The notes below the pieces were generated by a model that saw only the letters and a list, made by a program, of their open reading frames with translations, had not been told where the DNA came from and ran no database searches. This document shows positions 19,601 to 29,191 of a DNA stretch of 64,000 bases, piece after piece; positions within the stretch are counted from its first letter, which is position 1; every line of letters begins with the position of its first letter. Origin of the DNA: an uncultured Clostridium sp. Its GTDB lineage: Bacteria > Bacillota > Clostridia > TANB77 > CAG-508. The position numbers were made by a program, and so were the translations under genes. Location: the NCBI GenBank assembly GCA_947570695.1, contig CANOVB010000007.1, positions 1 through 64,000 of the forward strand, read 5' to 3'.

Positions 19601-21050
19601 TTATAATACCGACTTCTGTTATTTTCTCTGTAATATGAGATATACCTGTTGTTTCCAAATCAAATACACAATATTCTGTATCTATATCTTGCTTTTTTGA
19701 ATTAAATACACATGGGTCTTTATCAGGTACAAAATATGCTTCTACTCCATAAATTACCTTTAAATCTGCTCCCGTTTTTTCCAAATATTTATGTGCATCT
19801 GGGAAACTTTGAACAACGCCATGATCTGTTATAGCAATAGACTTCCACCCCCAACTTATAGCTCTTTTTAATAGATCACTACAAGGAGTTATTGCATCCA
19901 TTTGACTCATCTGAGTATGCATGTGAAGTTCAACTCTTTTTTCTTTCGCATTATCAACTCTTTTTTCTTGTTTAATTCCTGTTGATTCAATAATAGTATT
20001 TGCCATTACTTCTACTTCTCTAGAATATTGACTATATTTTGCGACTCCTTCTATTCTTAATCCCTTTGCTTTAGCTACTCTTGCTTTAGCATTTTTAAAT
20101 TTATCCTTATTTAAAAATACCTTACATGCTATTGTACTTGTCCCATCAAAAATATTAAACATTAAAATAACTTTATCATTTTTTATTTCTCTAGAATCAA
20201 TAGAATCTCCTAAAATCTCCCCATCAATGCAAACTGGCATTTCCGTGTCATCATTCATTGGTATATCTGCTATTTTTATTAAATCTGTTCTTATACTTAA
20301 GCTTCTTCCAATTATTAATGGAGATTCCTCATCTTTTACTTCTGGATCTTTATTTTGATATGCTTCAATTTTAGCAGCAAGTTCTGGATTTTGTTTTCTT
20401 AATTCTTCTTTTCTTTTTTCCTCTTCTTCAAGTTTTTTTTGCTTTTCTTTTTCTGCTTCAATTTTCTTTCTCTCTTTTGCTTGCTCTATTTCTATTTTTG
20501 CTTGCTCTTCAAGTTTTTGCAAAGCTTCTTTTTCTTCTAAATTTCTTTTTTCAATTAATGTTTTCTCAAAGTCAGCTGATACATTTTCTATAAATTCTAC
20601 AATATAGGTTTTATTAAATAAATTAAGTAATAAATGTTCTAAACCTTTATCAAATTTTTGTGCAACTAAAAAAGCAGCACCTTTCATATATAAGTTTACT
20701 TTTAAAACTTCTCCATCTACTTGTACTTTACTATTTATTAAAATAGCTTTACTAAAAGGTTCTTTTTTAGCAATATACTTTATTATATTATCCCATTCAG
20801 CTTCTATATCTTGAGATATCTCAAGATTTTCTTCATAACTTATATCTATAGAAGCCTTATTTACTTTAAACCTATTTGTTAAGTAATTTTCAAAATTCTC
20901 TATTTCTTGTAAACTTATTTTTTTACCTGATACTACTCTTATTTGCAATTTATTCGTTTTTTTATATAAATTTATATCCTCAATTTTAGCTTCTATTAAA
21001 TTACTATTTACATCATAATCATTGAAAACTTCTTTTATATATTTCTGCAT
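16622..21050 (-). CDS. polC: DNA polymerase III PolC, requiring one +1 frameshift
   Basis: Gram-positive replicative polymerase with proofreading. Part one (zero frame, 994 residues) has the N-terminal OB region, the PHP motif [13 protein letters not shown], the DEDDh exonuclease (FDLETTG ... HNADFD), and the zinc cluster CPNC/CPKCGH. It ends FLGFN-CGG-AGA-TAA at 18066. Skipping the C of that CGG (18074) gives [12 protein letters not shown], the conserved start of the palm containing catalytic Asp residues, and continues through [21 protein letters not shown] and KAHAAAYV to 16622. The complete product would be 1475 residues, the usual size. The gene is essential in Firmicutes, so inactivation is unlikely. 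Any start inside the second piece would give no polymerase. Confidence 0.9.
18072..18074 (-). other. In-frame CGG at polC frameshift site
   Basis: Context ttt aat CGG Aga taa, codon 993. Skipping C yields GGA GAT AAA (Gly-Asp-Lys), the conserved sequence before PDIDL. The zero-frame stop is two codons later. Confidence 0.85.
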
Positions 21051-21066
21051 AATTTCCTCTTACTTC

Positions 21067-21639
21067 CTAACTTTCAATCGCACCAACTATTTCACCTATT
21101 TTTTCTAAAACTTCTTTTACATTTTCAACATTTTTTAATTGAAAACCATTAAATATTGTTGTTCCAGGAATAGGACCTCTTGCATATACACACAAATCTC
21201 CATATCCAAACCTTTTTTGTGCAAATGTTTGAAAATATGTCACATCTGCTAAATCACTATATTTAACTGTTTTTTCTGTATCAAAAAATAAAAACTTAAA
21301 TGTATATACCATTCTTTTTTCATAAAATACTGCTTTTGTGGCTCTTGCTACTCTCTTATCCCAAAACAGTAAAAATCCCATTAATACTATAAAAATTATT
21401 AAACATAGTATACCTTCAAGTACATTGGAAAATGCGAAGCATCCCATTGCTGATAATACAAATATAACAATAAGCCATCCATATTTTAAAAATTCATACC
21501 CTATAGAATATTTTCTTTTAATTGTTAGTTGTTCATTTGTATCTTTTTTTAAATCTTCCTCTTCTTGATATTTTTTGTAACAATTAGTACAGATATCTCC
21601 TTCTTTTTTTAGCTTTGCTCCACAAATACTACATCTCAT
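21067..21639 (-). CDS. Zinc-ribbon membrane protein with PH-like domain
   Basis: 190 residues: an N-terminal zinc ribbon (CSICGAKL ... CTNCYKKY), two adjacent membrane helices (about 53-95), and a C-terminal region resembling bacterial PH domains (about 100-185). Function is unknown. It lies 16 bases upstream of polC and probably is cotranscribed with it, behind rseP. The PH-like call rests on the membrane-pair layout and FFDTEKTVKYSDLADV, so it is tentative. Confidence 0.6.
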   Translation of the reverse strand: MRCSICGAKLKKEGDICTNCYKKYQEEEDLKKDTNEQLTIKRKYSIGYEFLKYGWLIVIFVLSAMGCFAFSNVLEGILCLIIFIVLMGFLLFWDKRVARATKAVFYEKRMVYTFKFLFFDTEKTVKYSDLADVTYFQTFAQKRFGYGDLCVYARGPIPGTTIFNGFQLKNVENVKEVLEKIGEIVGAIES

Positions 21640-21699
21640 TTTCCCATACTTTCCTTTCCTTATTTCAATAATATATTAACTACCTAGCATATTTTTCTA

Positions 21700-21800
21700 G
21701 AACATATTGAAAACTAACTTCTTCTGTATAACTAATCTGTATTTTTCTTACACTCAAACAGCTAAGAAATATACGTCAGCTACCTTCGGTATCCTACTAG
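21700..21800. repeat. Degenerate intergenic repeat related to family 2
   Basis: Contains CAGCTAAGAAAT followed by a short hairpin with a CTTCGG loop, matching the same word and hairpin layout in the element at 9675-9990. Lies between rseP and the zinc-ribbon gene. The match is short. Confidence 0.35.
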
Positions 21801-21803
21801 AGA

Positions 21804-22808
21804 TTAGAAAATTCTTAAAATATCATTATAAGACACAAAAAGTGCAAATAAAATTAATAAAGCAAAACCTAAACTTTGTATACTTAATTCTACTTCTTCT
21901 TTTAGTGCTTTTCCACGAATTCCCTCTATAATTAATAATACAATTCTTCCACCATCTAATGCTGGTATTGGAAGAAGATTTGTAATTCCAAGTGATACTG
22001 ATATTAAGCTTAATAAATTAATAAAACTATAAAGTCCACTTGATTTTACTACTATTTCAGAAATTCCTATTGGTCCTGTCATTTGTTCTACACTTATATT
22101 TCCAGTAAATAGCATTTTCAAGCTATCTCCTATAGAAAATATAAAATCTGCTGTTTCCCAAAATGCATAATATATTTTTTCACTAAAAGTTCCCTCTACA
22201 AGTGCAACCTGAATTCCTAATACATAAACTCCTTTATATTCTGTTGGGATAACTTGTATTTCCTTTTCTTCATTATTTCTATTTACTAATACTTTTACAG
22301 GTTCTCCATTTGAATCTTTTAATGCTTTATTCATATCTGCTTTTATCCTAATTTTTTTATCATTTATTTTTAATATTTTATCTCCAACTTCTATTTCAGA
22401 TACATTTGAAATAGCTTCTGGAATAATGCTATCTACTATACTTGAAATGTTATAGCCAGATGATAAAACTAATATAAAATAAACTAATATTCCAAAAATT
22501 ATATTAACAATAGCTCCTGCTGCAACTATTGCTATTCTATGTGAAACTTTTGCTTTATTAAATGCGCCTTCTTCATCACTTCTAGCACTTTCCCCAGTCA
22601 TTTTTACATAACCGCCAAATGGAATTGCTGAAATAGAATATTCTGTTTCTTTTCCTTTTTTCACAAAAATCTTAGGTCCAAAACCTATTGAAAAAGCTTC
22701 AACTTTTACTTTAAATAATCTAGCAGCTAAAAAGTGTCCACCTTCGTGGATAAATACTAAAAATCCTAATAAAAAAATTATTTTAATTGCATTTATTAAA
22801 ATATTCAA
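21804..22808 (-). CDS. rseP: RseP/RasP site-2 intramembrane zinc protease
   Basis: Cleaves membrane-embedded anti-sigma factors and signal-peptide remnants. The HExxH zinc motif is in FIHEGGHFLAAR (about residue 20) and the third ligand region in NLLPIPALDGGR (about residue 285); a PDZ domain sits between (about 115-195). Four membrane helices. The start is TTG, eight bases after GGAGG; there is no nearby ATG in this frame. It follows cdsA, as in many Firmicutes, but dxr, often between them, is absent here. Confidence 0.93.
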   Translation of the reverse strand: MNILINAIKIIFLLGFLVFIHEGGHFLAARLFKVKVEAFSIGFGPKIFVKKGKETEYSISAIPFGGYVKMTGESARSDEEGAFNKAKVSHRIAIVAAGAIVNIIFGILVYFILVLSSGYNISSIVDSIIPEAISNVSEIEVGDKILKINDKKIRIKADMNKALKDSNGEPVKVLVNRNNEEKEIQVIPTEYKGVYVLGIQVALVEGTFSEKIYYAFWETADFIFSIGDSLKMLFTGNISVEQMTGPIGISEIVVKSSGLYSFINLLSLISVSLGITNLLPIPALDGGRIVLLIIEGIRGKALKEEVELSIQSLGFALLILFALFVSYNDILRIF

Positions 22809-22838
22809 ATTATTTTCCTCCGAACTTTAAGCAAAACT

Positions 22839-23654
22839 TTACAAAATAGTAGTAAACAATATATAAGCAAATGGTGCTATAAACATTACACTATCAATTC
22901 TATCTAGCATTCCACCATGCCCTGGAAATAACTCACTAAAATCTTTAACTTCAAAATATCTTTTTACACTTGATGCCGCAAAATCTCCTATTTGTCCTAT
23001 TATGCTCAAAATACAGCATATAATTCCTATCATAATATAAGATATTTCAAATCCTCCAAAATAATTTATTGCATAAGTGAATATTAAATTTAATACAACT
23101 GCACCTATAACTCCAGCTATACATCCTTCCACAGATTTATTTGGACTCACTTTGCTAAACTTCGTTTTTCCAAATTTTCTACCTATCAAATATGCAAATA
23201 CATCTGTTCCCCATGCTGAAAACATAACATACCATATAAGTATTTTTCCATTTATTTCTCCTTCAATTCCATATATTAAAGGTAAAAAAGCAATAAATAC
23301 TAACACATACAATATTCCAAATAATGTATATGATATGTCCCTAAATGTAATTTTCATATCTGATATTATTATATGTAAAAATAATATTAATAACAAGCTT
23401 GGTATAGCTAGTTTCCAATATATTTGTATAATTGCTTGTGGTATTATATGTAAAAGGCAAATTCCTGCCACTAGTAAATAACTTATCCAAGAAATAATTT
23501 TTACTTTATTTGAAGCACACTTTATATATTCATACATAGCAATTATTCCTATACCTGCAAAAATAAAATCCATAATATATTTGTTTCCAAATATTAAAAC
23601 ACACATTACTATTGGAAAACCAATTAAACTTGTTAAAATTCTTTTTATATCCAT
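22839..23654 (-). CDS. cdsA: Phosphatidate cytidylyltransferase
   Basis: Membrane enzyme making CDP-diacylglycerol from phosphatidate and CTP, the branch point of phospholipid synthesis. About eight membrane helices and the C-terminal signature SVKRYFEVKDFSELFPGHGG followed by MLDRIDS. 271 residues. ATG preceded by AAAGGAT. Part of the pyrH-frr-uppS-cdsA-rseP block, 24 bases after uppS. Confidence 0.96.
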   Translation of the reverse strand: MDIKRILTSLIGFPIVMCVLIFGNKYIMDFIFAGIGIIAMYEYIKCASNKVKIISWISYLLVAGICLLHIIPQAIIQIYWKLAIPSLLLILFLHIIISDMKITFRDISYTLFGILYVLVFIAFLPLIYGIEGEINGKILIWYVMFSAWGTDVFAYLIGRKFGKTKFSKVSPNKSVEGCIAGVIGAVVLNLIFTYAINYFGGFEISYIMIGIICCILSIIGQIGDFAASSVKRYFEVKDFSELFPGHGGMLDRIDSVMFIAPFAYILFTTIL

Positions 23655-23678
23655 ACTTTTAATCCTTTGACTTTATTA

Positions 23679-24386
23679 TTATTGAGCTCCGAATTTTCTT
23701 TTTCTTTTATTAAATTCATTTACACAATAATCTAGATCTTCTTCTGAGAAATCTGGCCATAATTTATCTAAAAATAAAAGCTCAGAGTATACAGATTCCC
23801 ATGTTAAAAAACCACTCAATCTTAACTCTCCACTAGTTCTTACTATTAAATCTGGATCTGGTGTTTCTTTAGCATATAAATGATTAGAGATTGTTTCTTC
23901 TGTAATATCTTCTATATTTATTTTTCCAGTTTTTACTTCTTCAGAAATACTTTTAACAGCCTGAACAAGCTCATCTCTTCCTCCATAATTTAACGCAATA
24001 TAAAAAATTATTCCTGTATTATTTTTTGTTCTTTCTATAGCATATTTTATTCCTTCTTGTAATTTTTGAGATAATACAGTTACATCTCCCAAAACTTTTA
24101 TTACTATATTTTCTGTATCAGCTTCTTTGGCAAAATCTCTTAAATAACTATCTAATAAAAACATTAATGCATTTACTTCTTCATCTTCTCTTTTCCAATT
24201 TTCAGTTGAAAAGGCATATACTGTCATATATTTTATTCCAATTTTATTTGCATATCTAACAATTTTTCTTAAGGTTTCTGCTCCTTGCTTGTGCCCTAAT
24301 TTTATTGGTAAGTTTTTACTTTTTGCCCATCTTCGATTTCCATCCATAATAATACCAATATGATTAGGCATTTTTGTTGTCTCCAT
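23679..24386 (-). CDS. uppS: Undecaprenyl diphosphate synthase
   Basis: Cis-prenyltransferase making the C55 lipid carrier. Conserved IMDGNRRWAK with the catalytic Asp, FSTENWKR, NYGGRDEL and the terminal TSGELRLSGFL motif (usually RTSGExRLSNFL). 235 residues; GGAG seven bases before ATG. Together with cdsA and rseP it forms the envelope part of this conserved cluster, and it supplies the lipid that UppP in this window recycles. Confidence 0.97.
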   Translation of the reverse strand: METTKMPNHIGIIMDGNRRWAKSKNLPIKLGHKQGAETLRKIVRYANKIGIKYMTVYAFSTENWKREDEEVNALMFLLDSYLRDFAKEADTENIVIKVLGDVTVLSQKLQEGIKYAIERTKNNTGIIFYIALNYGGRDELVQAVKSISEEVKTGKINIEDITEETISNHLYAKETPDPDLIVRTSGELRLSGFLTWESVYSELLFLDKLWPDFSEEDLDYCVNEFNKRKRKFGAQ

Positions 24387-24402
24387 ATTTATCTCCTAAT
24401 TT

Positions 24403-24951
24403 TTAAATATTCATTATTTCTTTTTCTTTATCTTCTAATAATTTATCTATTTGCGCTATATACTTATCTGTTAATTTTTGAATTTTATCTTCTAAATTTG
24501 CTCTATCATCTTCAGTTATCTCAGAATTCTTGCATTTTGTTTTAGCTTCATCCATTCCATCTCTCCTTATAGAACGAACACTTACTCTAGCTTCTTCTGC
24601 TATTTTTCTAATATCTTTAGCTAATTCTTTTCTTCTTTCTTCTGTTAATTCTGGAAAATTTAATCTTATAACTTTTCCATCATTATTTGGATTTAATCCA
24701 ATATCTGATGCAAGTATTGCTTTTTCTATTGATTTTAATATACTTGCATCCCATGGTTGAATAACTATTGTTCTTGCCTCTGGAACTGATATTCCAGCAA
24801 CTTGATTTATAGGAGTTGGAACTCCATAATATTCAACACTAATTTTATTTAATATAGCTGGATTTGCTCTCCCAGCTCTTACTTCTGATAAATTTTCTTG
24901 AAAAACACTTATTGTTTTTTGCATTCTTTCTTCTAAATTTTCTAATTCCAT
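24403..24951 (-). CDS. frr: Ribosome recycling factor
   Basis: Splits post-termination ribosomes together with EF-G. 182 residues, full length. Conserved RAGRANPAIL, YYGVPTPINQVA, IQPWD, and the helical LTEERRKELAK and VRSIRRDGMD segments. 14 bases after pyrH, preceded by GAAAGGAT. Confidence 0.98.
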   Translation of the reverse strand: MELENLEERMQKTISVFQENLSEVRAGRANPAILNKISVEYYGVPTPINQVAGISVPEARTIVIQPWDASILKSIEKAILASDIGLNPNNDGKVIRLNFPELTEERRKELAKDIRKIAEEARVSVRSIRRDGMDEAKTKCKNSEITEDDRANLEDKIQKLTDKYIAQIDKLLEDKEKEIMNI

Positions 24952-24965
24952 ATCAAAAATCCTTT

Positions 24966-25670
24966 CTATTTTACTATTGTGCCTACTTTTTCACCTTTTA
25001 TTGCCTTTACAATATTTTCTGGCTCACTAATTGCAAAAACTAATAAAGGTATATTGTTATCTTTGCATAAAGCTGTAGCTGTAGAGTCCATAACTTTTAA
25101 GTCTTGCGCTAAAACATCTTTGTAAGAAATTTCATCATATTTTACTGCTGATGAGTCTAATTTAGGATCTGCTGAATATACTCCATCTATTGTTTTAGCA
25201 AGTAATATAACTTCTGATTCTGTTTCTGCTGCTCTTAATGCTGCTGCTGTATCTGTTGAAAAGAATGGATGACCAGTTCCACATGAAAAAATTACTACTC
25301 TTCCTCTTTCTAAATGTTTTATTGCTTTTCTTCTTATGTAAGGTTCTGCAATTTCTCTCATTTCTATTGCAGTTTGTAATCTTGTATATATCCCTCTTGT
25401 CTCTAACGCATCTTGCAAAGCTAAACCATTCATTGCTGTTGCAAGCATTCCCATATAGTCTGCTGAGGCTCTATCCATTGTACGCCCATTTCTTGGTCCT
25501 CTCCAAAAATTTCCCCCTCCTACAACTATTGAAACTTGTACTCCCATTTCTACAATTTCTTTAATTTTGTCACATATCGCTCCTACTGTATCTGGGTCAA
25601 TACCATGACCTTCTTTTCCTGCTAATGCTTCTCCGCTTAATTTTAATAACACTCTTTTATAGGCTATCAT
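24966..25670 (-). CDS. pyrH: UMP kinase
   Basis: Phosphorylates UMP to UDP; the bacterial hexameric amino-acid-kinase fold. [10 protein letters not shown] at the N-terminus, [10 protein letters not shown], the UMP-binding [10 protein letters not shown] and [18 protein letters not shown], and [10 protein letters not shown] near the end. 234 residues. AAAAAAGGAG precedes ATG. It is the first gene of the frr-uppS-cdsA-rseP-polC series; rpsB and tsf, which often precede it, are not in this window. Confidence 0.98.
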   Translation of the reverse strand: MIAYKRVLLKLSGEALAGKEGHGIDPDTVGAICDKIKEIVEMGVQVSIVVGGGNFWRGPRNGRTMDRASADYMGMLATAMNGLALQDALETRGIYTRLQTAIEMREIAEPYIRRKAIKHLERGRVVIFSCGTGHPFFSTDTAAALRAAETESEVILLAKTIDGVYSADPKLDSSAVKYDEISYKDVLAQDLKVMDSTATALCKDNNIPLLVFAISEPENIVKAIKGEKVGTIVK

Positions 25671-25924
25671 TTTTATTAGCTCCTTTTTTTATTTTGAATC
25701 AGATATAAACTATCTAATTATATTTTTCCCATTTTATCATAAAAAAGATTTTTTGACACTAGTTTTTTCAAAATATATTTAAAATGTTTTTAGCTTTCTT
25801 TCCTTTCTCCAAAAATAAATTTATTTATATAATAACTCAACTTATTATTTTCGTCTTTTAATTTTTTAGAGTATAGTAATAGCTATTTTATAATTATGAT
25901 AAAGATTTATAATTAAACTTATTA

Positions 25925-26368
25925 CTATTTTATAATATCTTTAATTAACTTTTCTCTGAATTTTTCTGGTATTAATCTAATATTTTTTATATCTTCTTTA
26001 GAAACGATAGTTGGTATATATTTTCCTCTATCTACATATTTAGGATCACCTGAAAATTCTGGACCTGTTCCTGTTCCAAATTCTCCTGATTTGTAAATGC
26101 ATTTAAATATGTATTCATCTAATTTTTCATTTACCTCTTCAAAATATATTTGCTCTTTTACTTCTATTTCTATTCCAAATTCCTCCATAACTTCTCTTTT
26201 TACTGCTTCTTCTAAACTTCTATCATCTGGTTCAACTCCTCCACCTGGAAAAACATAATACTCTCCATAAGGTTGATTTGAATTTTCTTTCTTCTTAACA
26301 TCTAATCTATGCATAAGTGCATATCCATTATTCATTTCTATTAATGCTGCAACTCTAATTCTTTTCAT
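25925..26368 (-). CDS. Nudix hydrolase
   Basis: 147 residues with a Nudix box, GGGVEPDDRSLEEAVKREVM plus EEFG, one residue longer than the consensus before the RE..EE core. Nudix enzymes cleave nucleoside diphosphates linked to another group; the substrate is not predictable. N-terminal RVAALIEMNNGYALMHR resembles ADP-ribose/mutT-like members. GGAGAG precedes ATG. Confidence 0.85.
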   Translation of the reverse strand: MKRIRVAALIEMNNGYALMHRLDVKKKENSNQPYGEYYVFPGGGVEPDDRSLEEAVKREVMEEFGIEIEVKEQIYFEEVNEKLDEYIFKCIYKSGEFGTGTGPEFSGDPKYVDRGKYIPTIVSKEDIKNIRLIPEKFREKLIKDIIK

Positions 26369-26393
26369 AAATCTCTCCTATCTTTTTTAATAA

Positions 26394-26425
26394 AATAGGA
26401 TATATGATTTTTCATATACCCTATT
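26394..26425 (-). terminator. Terminator after greA
   Basis: Stem AATAGGGTATATGA / TCATATATCCTATT with a four-base loop on the minus strand, followed by TTATTAAAAAAG; it starts six bases after the greA stop codon. One internal mismatch. The U run is weak. Confidence 0.6.
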
Positions 26426-26430
26426 ATTGT

Positions 26431-26907
26431 TTATTTTTTTATTGATAAAATTTTAAGTTTTATAACTCCAACAGGAGCTTGAACTTCTACAACATTGTTT
26501 CTTTTCTTTCCTAATAGCGCTTGACCTATTGGTGATTCATTCGATATTTTATTACTTGTTACATCTGCTTCTGTTGAACCAACTATTGTATATTCAACAG
26601 TTTCATCAAATTCCATATCTAATACTTTAACAATATTTCCTACTTGAACCACTTCTGTATCTATTTCTGATTCATCTATTATTTTAGCATATTTGATTTT
26701 TTCTTCTAACTCAGCTATTTTTATTTCATTTGCAGCTTGTGCATTTTTTGCTTCATCATATTCTGAATTTTCTGACAAATCTCCAAAACCTAATGCAACT
26801 TTTATTCTTTCTGCAATCTCATATCTAACTTCTGTTTTTAGTTTTTCTAATTCTTTTTCTAGATTATCATATCCTTCTTGTGTTAATAAAAATTCTTTTT
26901 CTCCCAT
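26431..26907 (-). CDS. greA: Transcription elongation factor GreA
   Basis: Stimulates RNA polymerase to cleave backtracked transcripts. I use the ATG at 26907 ([13 protein letters not shown]), giving 158 residues, the standard GreA length, with GAGGGG upstream; an earlier in-frame start would add 23 unrelated residues. The acidic tip [12 protein letters not shown], coiled coil and the FKBP-like half with [15 protein letters not shown] are all present. Confidence 0.96.
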   Translation of the reverse strand: MGEKEFLLTQEGYDNLEKELEKLKTEVRYEIAERIKVALGFGDLSENSEYDEAKNAQAANEIKIAELEEKIKYAKIIDESEIDTEVVQVGNIVKVLDMEFDETVEYTIVGSTEADVTSNKISNESPIGQALLGKKRNNVVEVQAPVGVIKLKILSIKK

Positions 26908-26977
26908 TATATAAGACCCCTCTCTTGTTTGTTCTATATACCTACATATAATAAGATTTATTTTTTGTTTTGTCAAG

Positions 26978-27910
26978 CTAATTTGCCATTTTTTTTGATA
27001 AATTTAAATATTCTGTTTTTCTTATTTTTCCATTTTTACTTTCTAGAAAAACAATGTTTAATTCATCTTCGTCCAATTCTTTTTTTATATTATATGGATT
27101 TGTATTTTTATAAATATAACTTTCATACAACTTTTGAATATCAAAGTCCTTAAAATAAAGCAAATCTTTTAAATATTTTCTTGGCATAGAAATTTCATAA
27201 AAACATGCATTTATTCCTTCAAAAGTTTTTGTATTAATTTTTATATCTTGCTTTAAATTTAAAATACAAGCCTTTTTAGGTAATGTATATTTGTTAAGCT
27301 CTTCTTCATCAAAATCAAAATTAAATATAATGTCGCTTTTAGCCAAACTCTTTTTATAATTATTATTCATGTTTAAAATTATTCCTTTTTGTTCATATAA
27401 TTCTCTTTCTAATTTTCTAAATTTACTTACATTTTCAGTTATTAAATTAACAATTTTTACTTTACTTGCTATTTCTCTTACATTATAAGCTACTAATTCA
27501 TCTATATTTTTTGAAAGTATTGATACTTCTTGATATTCCATTTTTTCTTTTTTGCAAAGCACAATATATTCTGCGCATTTTACTACTAATTGTTTAAAAA
27601 GCCATCTGCCATCAAATATTCTTACTTTCTTTTTTCTAATAAAGTCCATAAACACTGGATTTTTAAAAAGTTCTTCTGATATACAAACTCTATTTACACA
27701 TTTTTGCACCATATAATTTGATAATTTATTTAGAGTCTTATTCTCTAAATCAGGAATTGTTATTAATGTCTTGTCCTCAATTTTTTCTTCTTTTAATTTT
27801 ATAAGTCTTCTTTTTATTTTATTTATTATTGTATACAAAAATTTATGAAATATATTTTTATACTCTATTTTTCTTTCATTATCTTTTTTTTCTAAATTTA
27901 TATATATCAA
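26978..27910 (-). CDS. Protein of unknown function
   Basis: I do not recognise this 310-residue protein. It is Lys/Ile/Asn-rich, has no signal peptide or membrane helix, and its middle (about 140-230) reads like alternating strands and helices of a Rossmann-type fold ([16 protein letters not shown], then SDIIFNFDF). The best start is TTG at 27910, following GAGGTGA; the open frame could begin at GTG 27919 but that overlaps the ribosome site. The ribosome site lies in a hairpin that ends the upstream transcript (27912-27945). It precedes greA by about 70 bases. Confidence 0.55.
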   Translation of the reverse strand: MIYINLEKKDNERKIEYKNIFHKFLYTIINKIKRRLIKLKEEKIEDKTLITIPDLENKTLNKLSNYMVQKCVNRVCISEELFKNPVFMDFIRKKKVRIFDGRWLFKQLVVKCAEYIVLCKKEKMEYQEVSILSKNIDELVAYNVREIASKVKIVNLITENVSKFRKLERELYEQKGIILNMNNNYKKSLAKSDIIFNFDFDEEELNKYTLPKKACILNLKQDIKINTKTFEGINACFYEISMPRKYLKDLLYFKDFDIQKLYESYIYKNTNPYNIKKELDEDELNIVFLESKNGKIRKTEYLNLSKKMAN

Positions 27911-27911
27911 A

Positions 27912-27945
27912 AAAATCACCTCTATATTATATATGAAGTGATTTT
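27912..27945 (-). terminator. Hairpin ending the DUF2000 gene and covering the next ribosome site
   Basis: Stem AAAATCAC.TC / GA.GTGATTTT with a loop of AT-rich sequence, followed on the minus strand by a run of T. The GAGGTGA ribosome site of the next gene forms one arm, and the T run reaches its TTG start. Confidence 0.55.
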
Positions 27946-27982
27946 TATTTTATTACTATTTTGAAGTTTTTAATATTTTTAA

Positions 27983-28411
27983 TCAGTCCATTCTCCATAA
28001 TTGATATTTCCCAGTTATCTCATCAACATCTTTAGTGTCACCATAAATAATTGCACCTAAATATTCTAATTCCTCACTTTCCTTTGAACTAATTGAATTT
28101 ACCAATTCCTCATCAGTTCTAGTTTCTAACATATCTCTAGGATAATCGGCTACTAACAACTTAGGATTTTGTTTTGCTAAATCTATTGCATTTTTTAATT
28201 TTCCAGATTTAACTTTTGTTATTATAAAAGGAAATTGACTTATTCCCAAATGTTCAATTCCTGTTTTATCTTTAATTATTGGTTGCCCCATTATTTCTTT
28301 ATTTGAATATTTCCCTATTGAAATTGCTAAATGTCCAATTATATTTAATGCGGTTGGTGCTTTAACATTTGAAGCAATAATTCCTACTATTTTTTTATCT
28401 TCATAATTCAT
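27983..28411 (-). CDS. DUF2000 family protein
   Basis: 142 residues matching the DUF2000 family: N-terminal KIVGIIASNVKAPTALNIIGHL and central GISQFPFIITK, then LLVADYPRDMLETRT. Small soluble alpha/beta protein; the family has no assigned reaction. GGAG precedes ATG. It lies downstream of tRNA-Gln with a small open frame between. Confidence 0.75.
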   Translation of the reverse strand: MNYEDKKIVGIIASNVKAPTALNIIGHLAISIGKYSNKEIMGQPIIKDKTGIEHLGISQFPFIITKVKSGKLKNAIDLAKQNPKLLVADYPRDMLETRTDEELVNSISSKESEELEYLGAIIYGDTKDVDEITGKYQLWRMD

Positions 28412-28446
28412 TTTTTATTTCTCCTTTATTTAATATTTACTTTTTC

Positions 28447-28512
28447 TTAAAATAAAGGAGCAAAAACATTTTCTAGTACTTCTATTTTAGCCCATAGCTC
28501 TCCACCATGCAT
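28447..28512 (-). CDS. Possible 21-residue peptide
   Basis: A short open frame between tRNA-Gln and the DUF2000 gene: ATG with TTAAGGA a few bases upstream, reading MHGGELWAKIEVLENVFAPL plus F. The same region has complementary ends (GGAGC ... GCTCC), so it could instead be a structured transcript. No homologue comes to mind; low confidence. Confidence 0.3.
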   Translation of the reverse strand: MHGGELWAKIEVLENVFAPLF

Positions 28513-28556
28513 ATTCCTTAAATACTTTTCCAGGGCTCCTCACCTCCAATATAATA

Positions 28557-28631
28557 TGGCTCGGGTGGTTAGATTCGAACTAACGAATGTCGGAGTCAGA
28601 GTCCGATGCCTTACCACTTGGCGACACCCGA
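28557..28631 (-). tRNA. tRNA-Gln (anticodon CUG)
   Basis: Seven-base acceptor stem TCGGGTG/CACCCGA, discriminator G, encoded CCA, T arm with GTTCGAATC, and anticodon stem TCGGA/TCCGA around loop CTCTGAC, giving CUG (reads CAG). In AT-rich genomes the UUG isoacceptor reads both Gln codons; it must be elsewhere. Confidence 0.95.
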
Positions 28632-28791
28632 ATATTCAGTTTACTTATGAATTATACATCTTATTACGTTTTTTTACAAGCCTTTTTTATAACTAGATTT
28701 TCAAATATTTTTATTAATTTTCACTATTTCTATAGACTTTTTTTATTTTTTTGTATATTATAATATTATCGTATTATTTAGGAGGTTCTAA

Positions 28792-29088
28792 ATGTCTAAA
28801 ATTAAGAAATTATTATTAATATTAAGTTTAATTCTTTCTATTAGCTCTTCATTTTGCTTTGTACATGCAACATCTAGTGATAATTTAAATAGTGTAAATG
28901 AGACTACTACTTCATCTAATAGTTCTTTATCAGATTTAAGTGCCTCTTCTGTAACTCGTGTTTCACAATTAAATAATTATTCTCAAGCTAATTTAGAACT
29001 AAATAATATTTTAAGTATTATTTTAATATCAATCGGTGTTTTACTTATTTTATTTGCTATAGCAATTTTAATAAGATTAAAAAGATAA
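28792..29088 (+). CDS. Small exported protein with C-terminal membrane anchor
   Basis: 98 residues on the plus strand: signal peptide (about 1-27, ending near FVHA), a Ser/Thr/Asn-rich exported part of about 40 residues, a membrane helix (about 70-92) and a short RLKR tail. I do not recognise a family. TAGGAGG precedes ATG, and TATAAT lies about 25 bases above. It faces another small anchored exported protein (29192-29617) across a shared hairpin terminator. Confidence 0.65.
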   Translation: MSKIKKLLLILSLILSISSSFCFVHATSSDNLNSVNETTTSSNSSLSDLSASSVTRVSQLNNYSQANLELNNILSIILISIGVLLILFAIAILIRLKR

Positions 29089-29156
29089 ATAAAAAACACC
29101 AATATCCTTTATTTGTATGTAAGATTTAACAAAACTTTTATATAATAAATTAAAAA

Positions 29157-29190
29157 CTGAAATTTAGGGAATCCTAAATTTCAGTTTTTT
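29157..29190. terminator. Bidirectional terminator between convergent genes
   Basis: Perfect 12-bp stem CTGAAATTTAGG / CCTAAATTTCAG, four-base loop, T6 on the plus side and A5 on the other. It ends both the plus gene at 29088 and the minus gene at 29192. Confidence 0.88.
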
Positions 29191-29191
29191 G

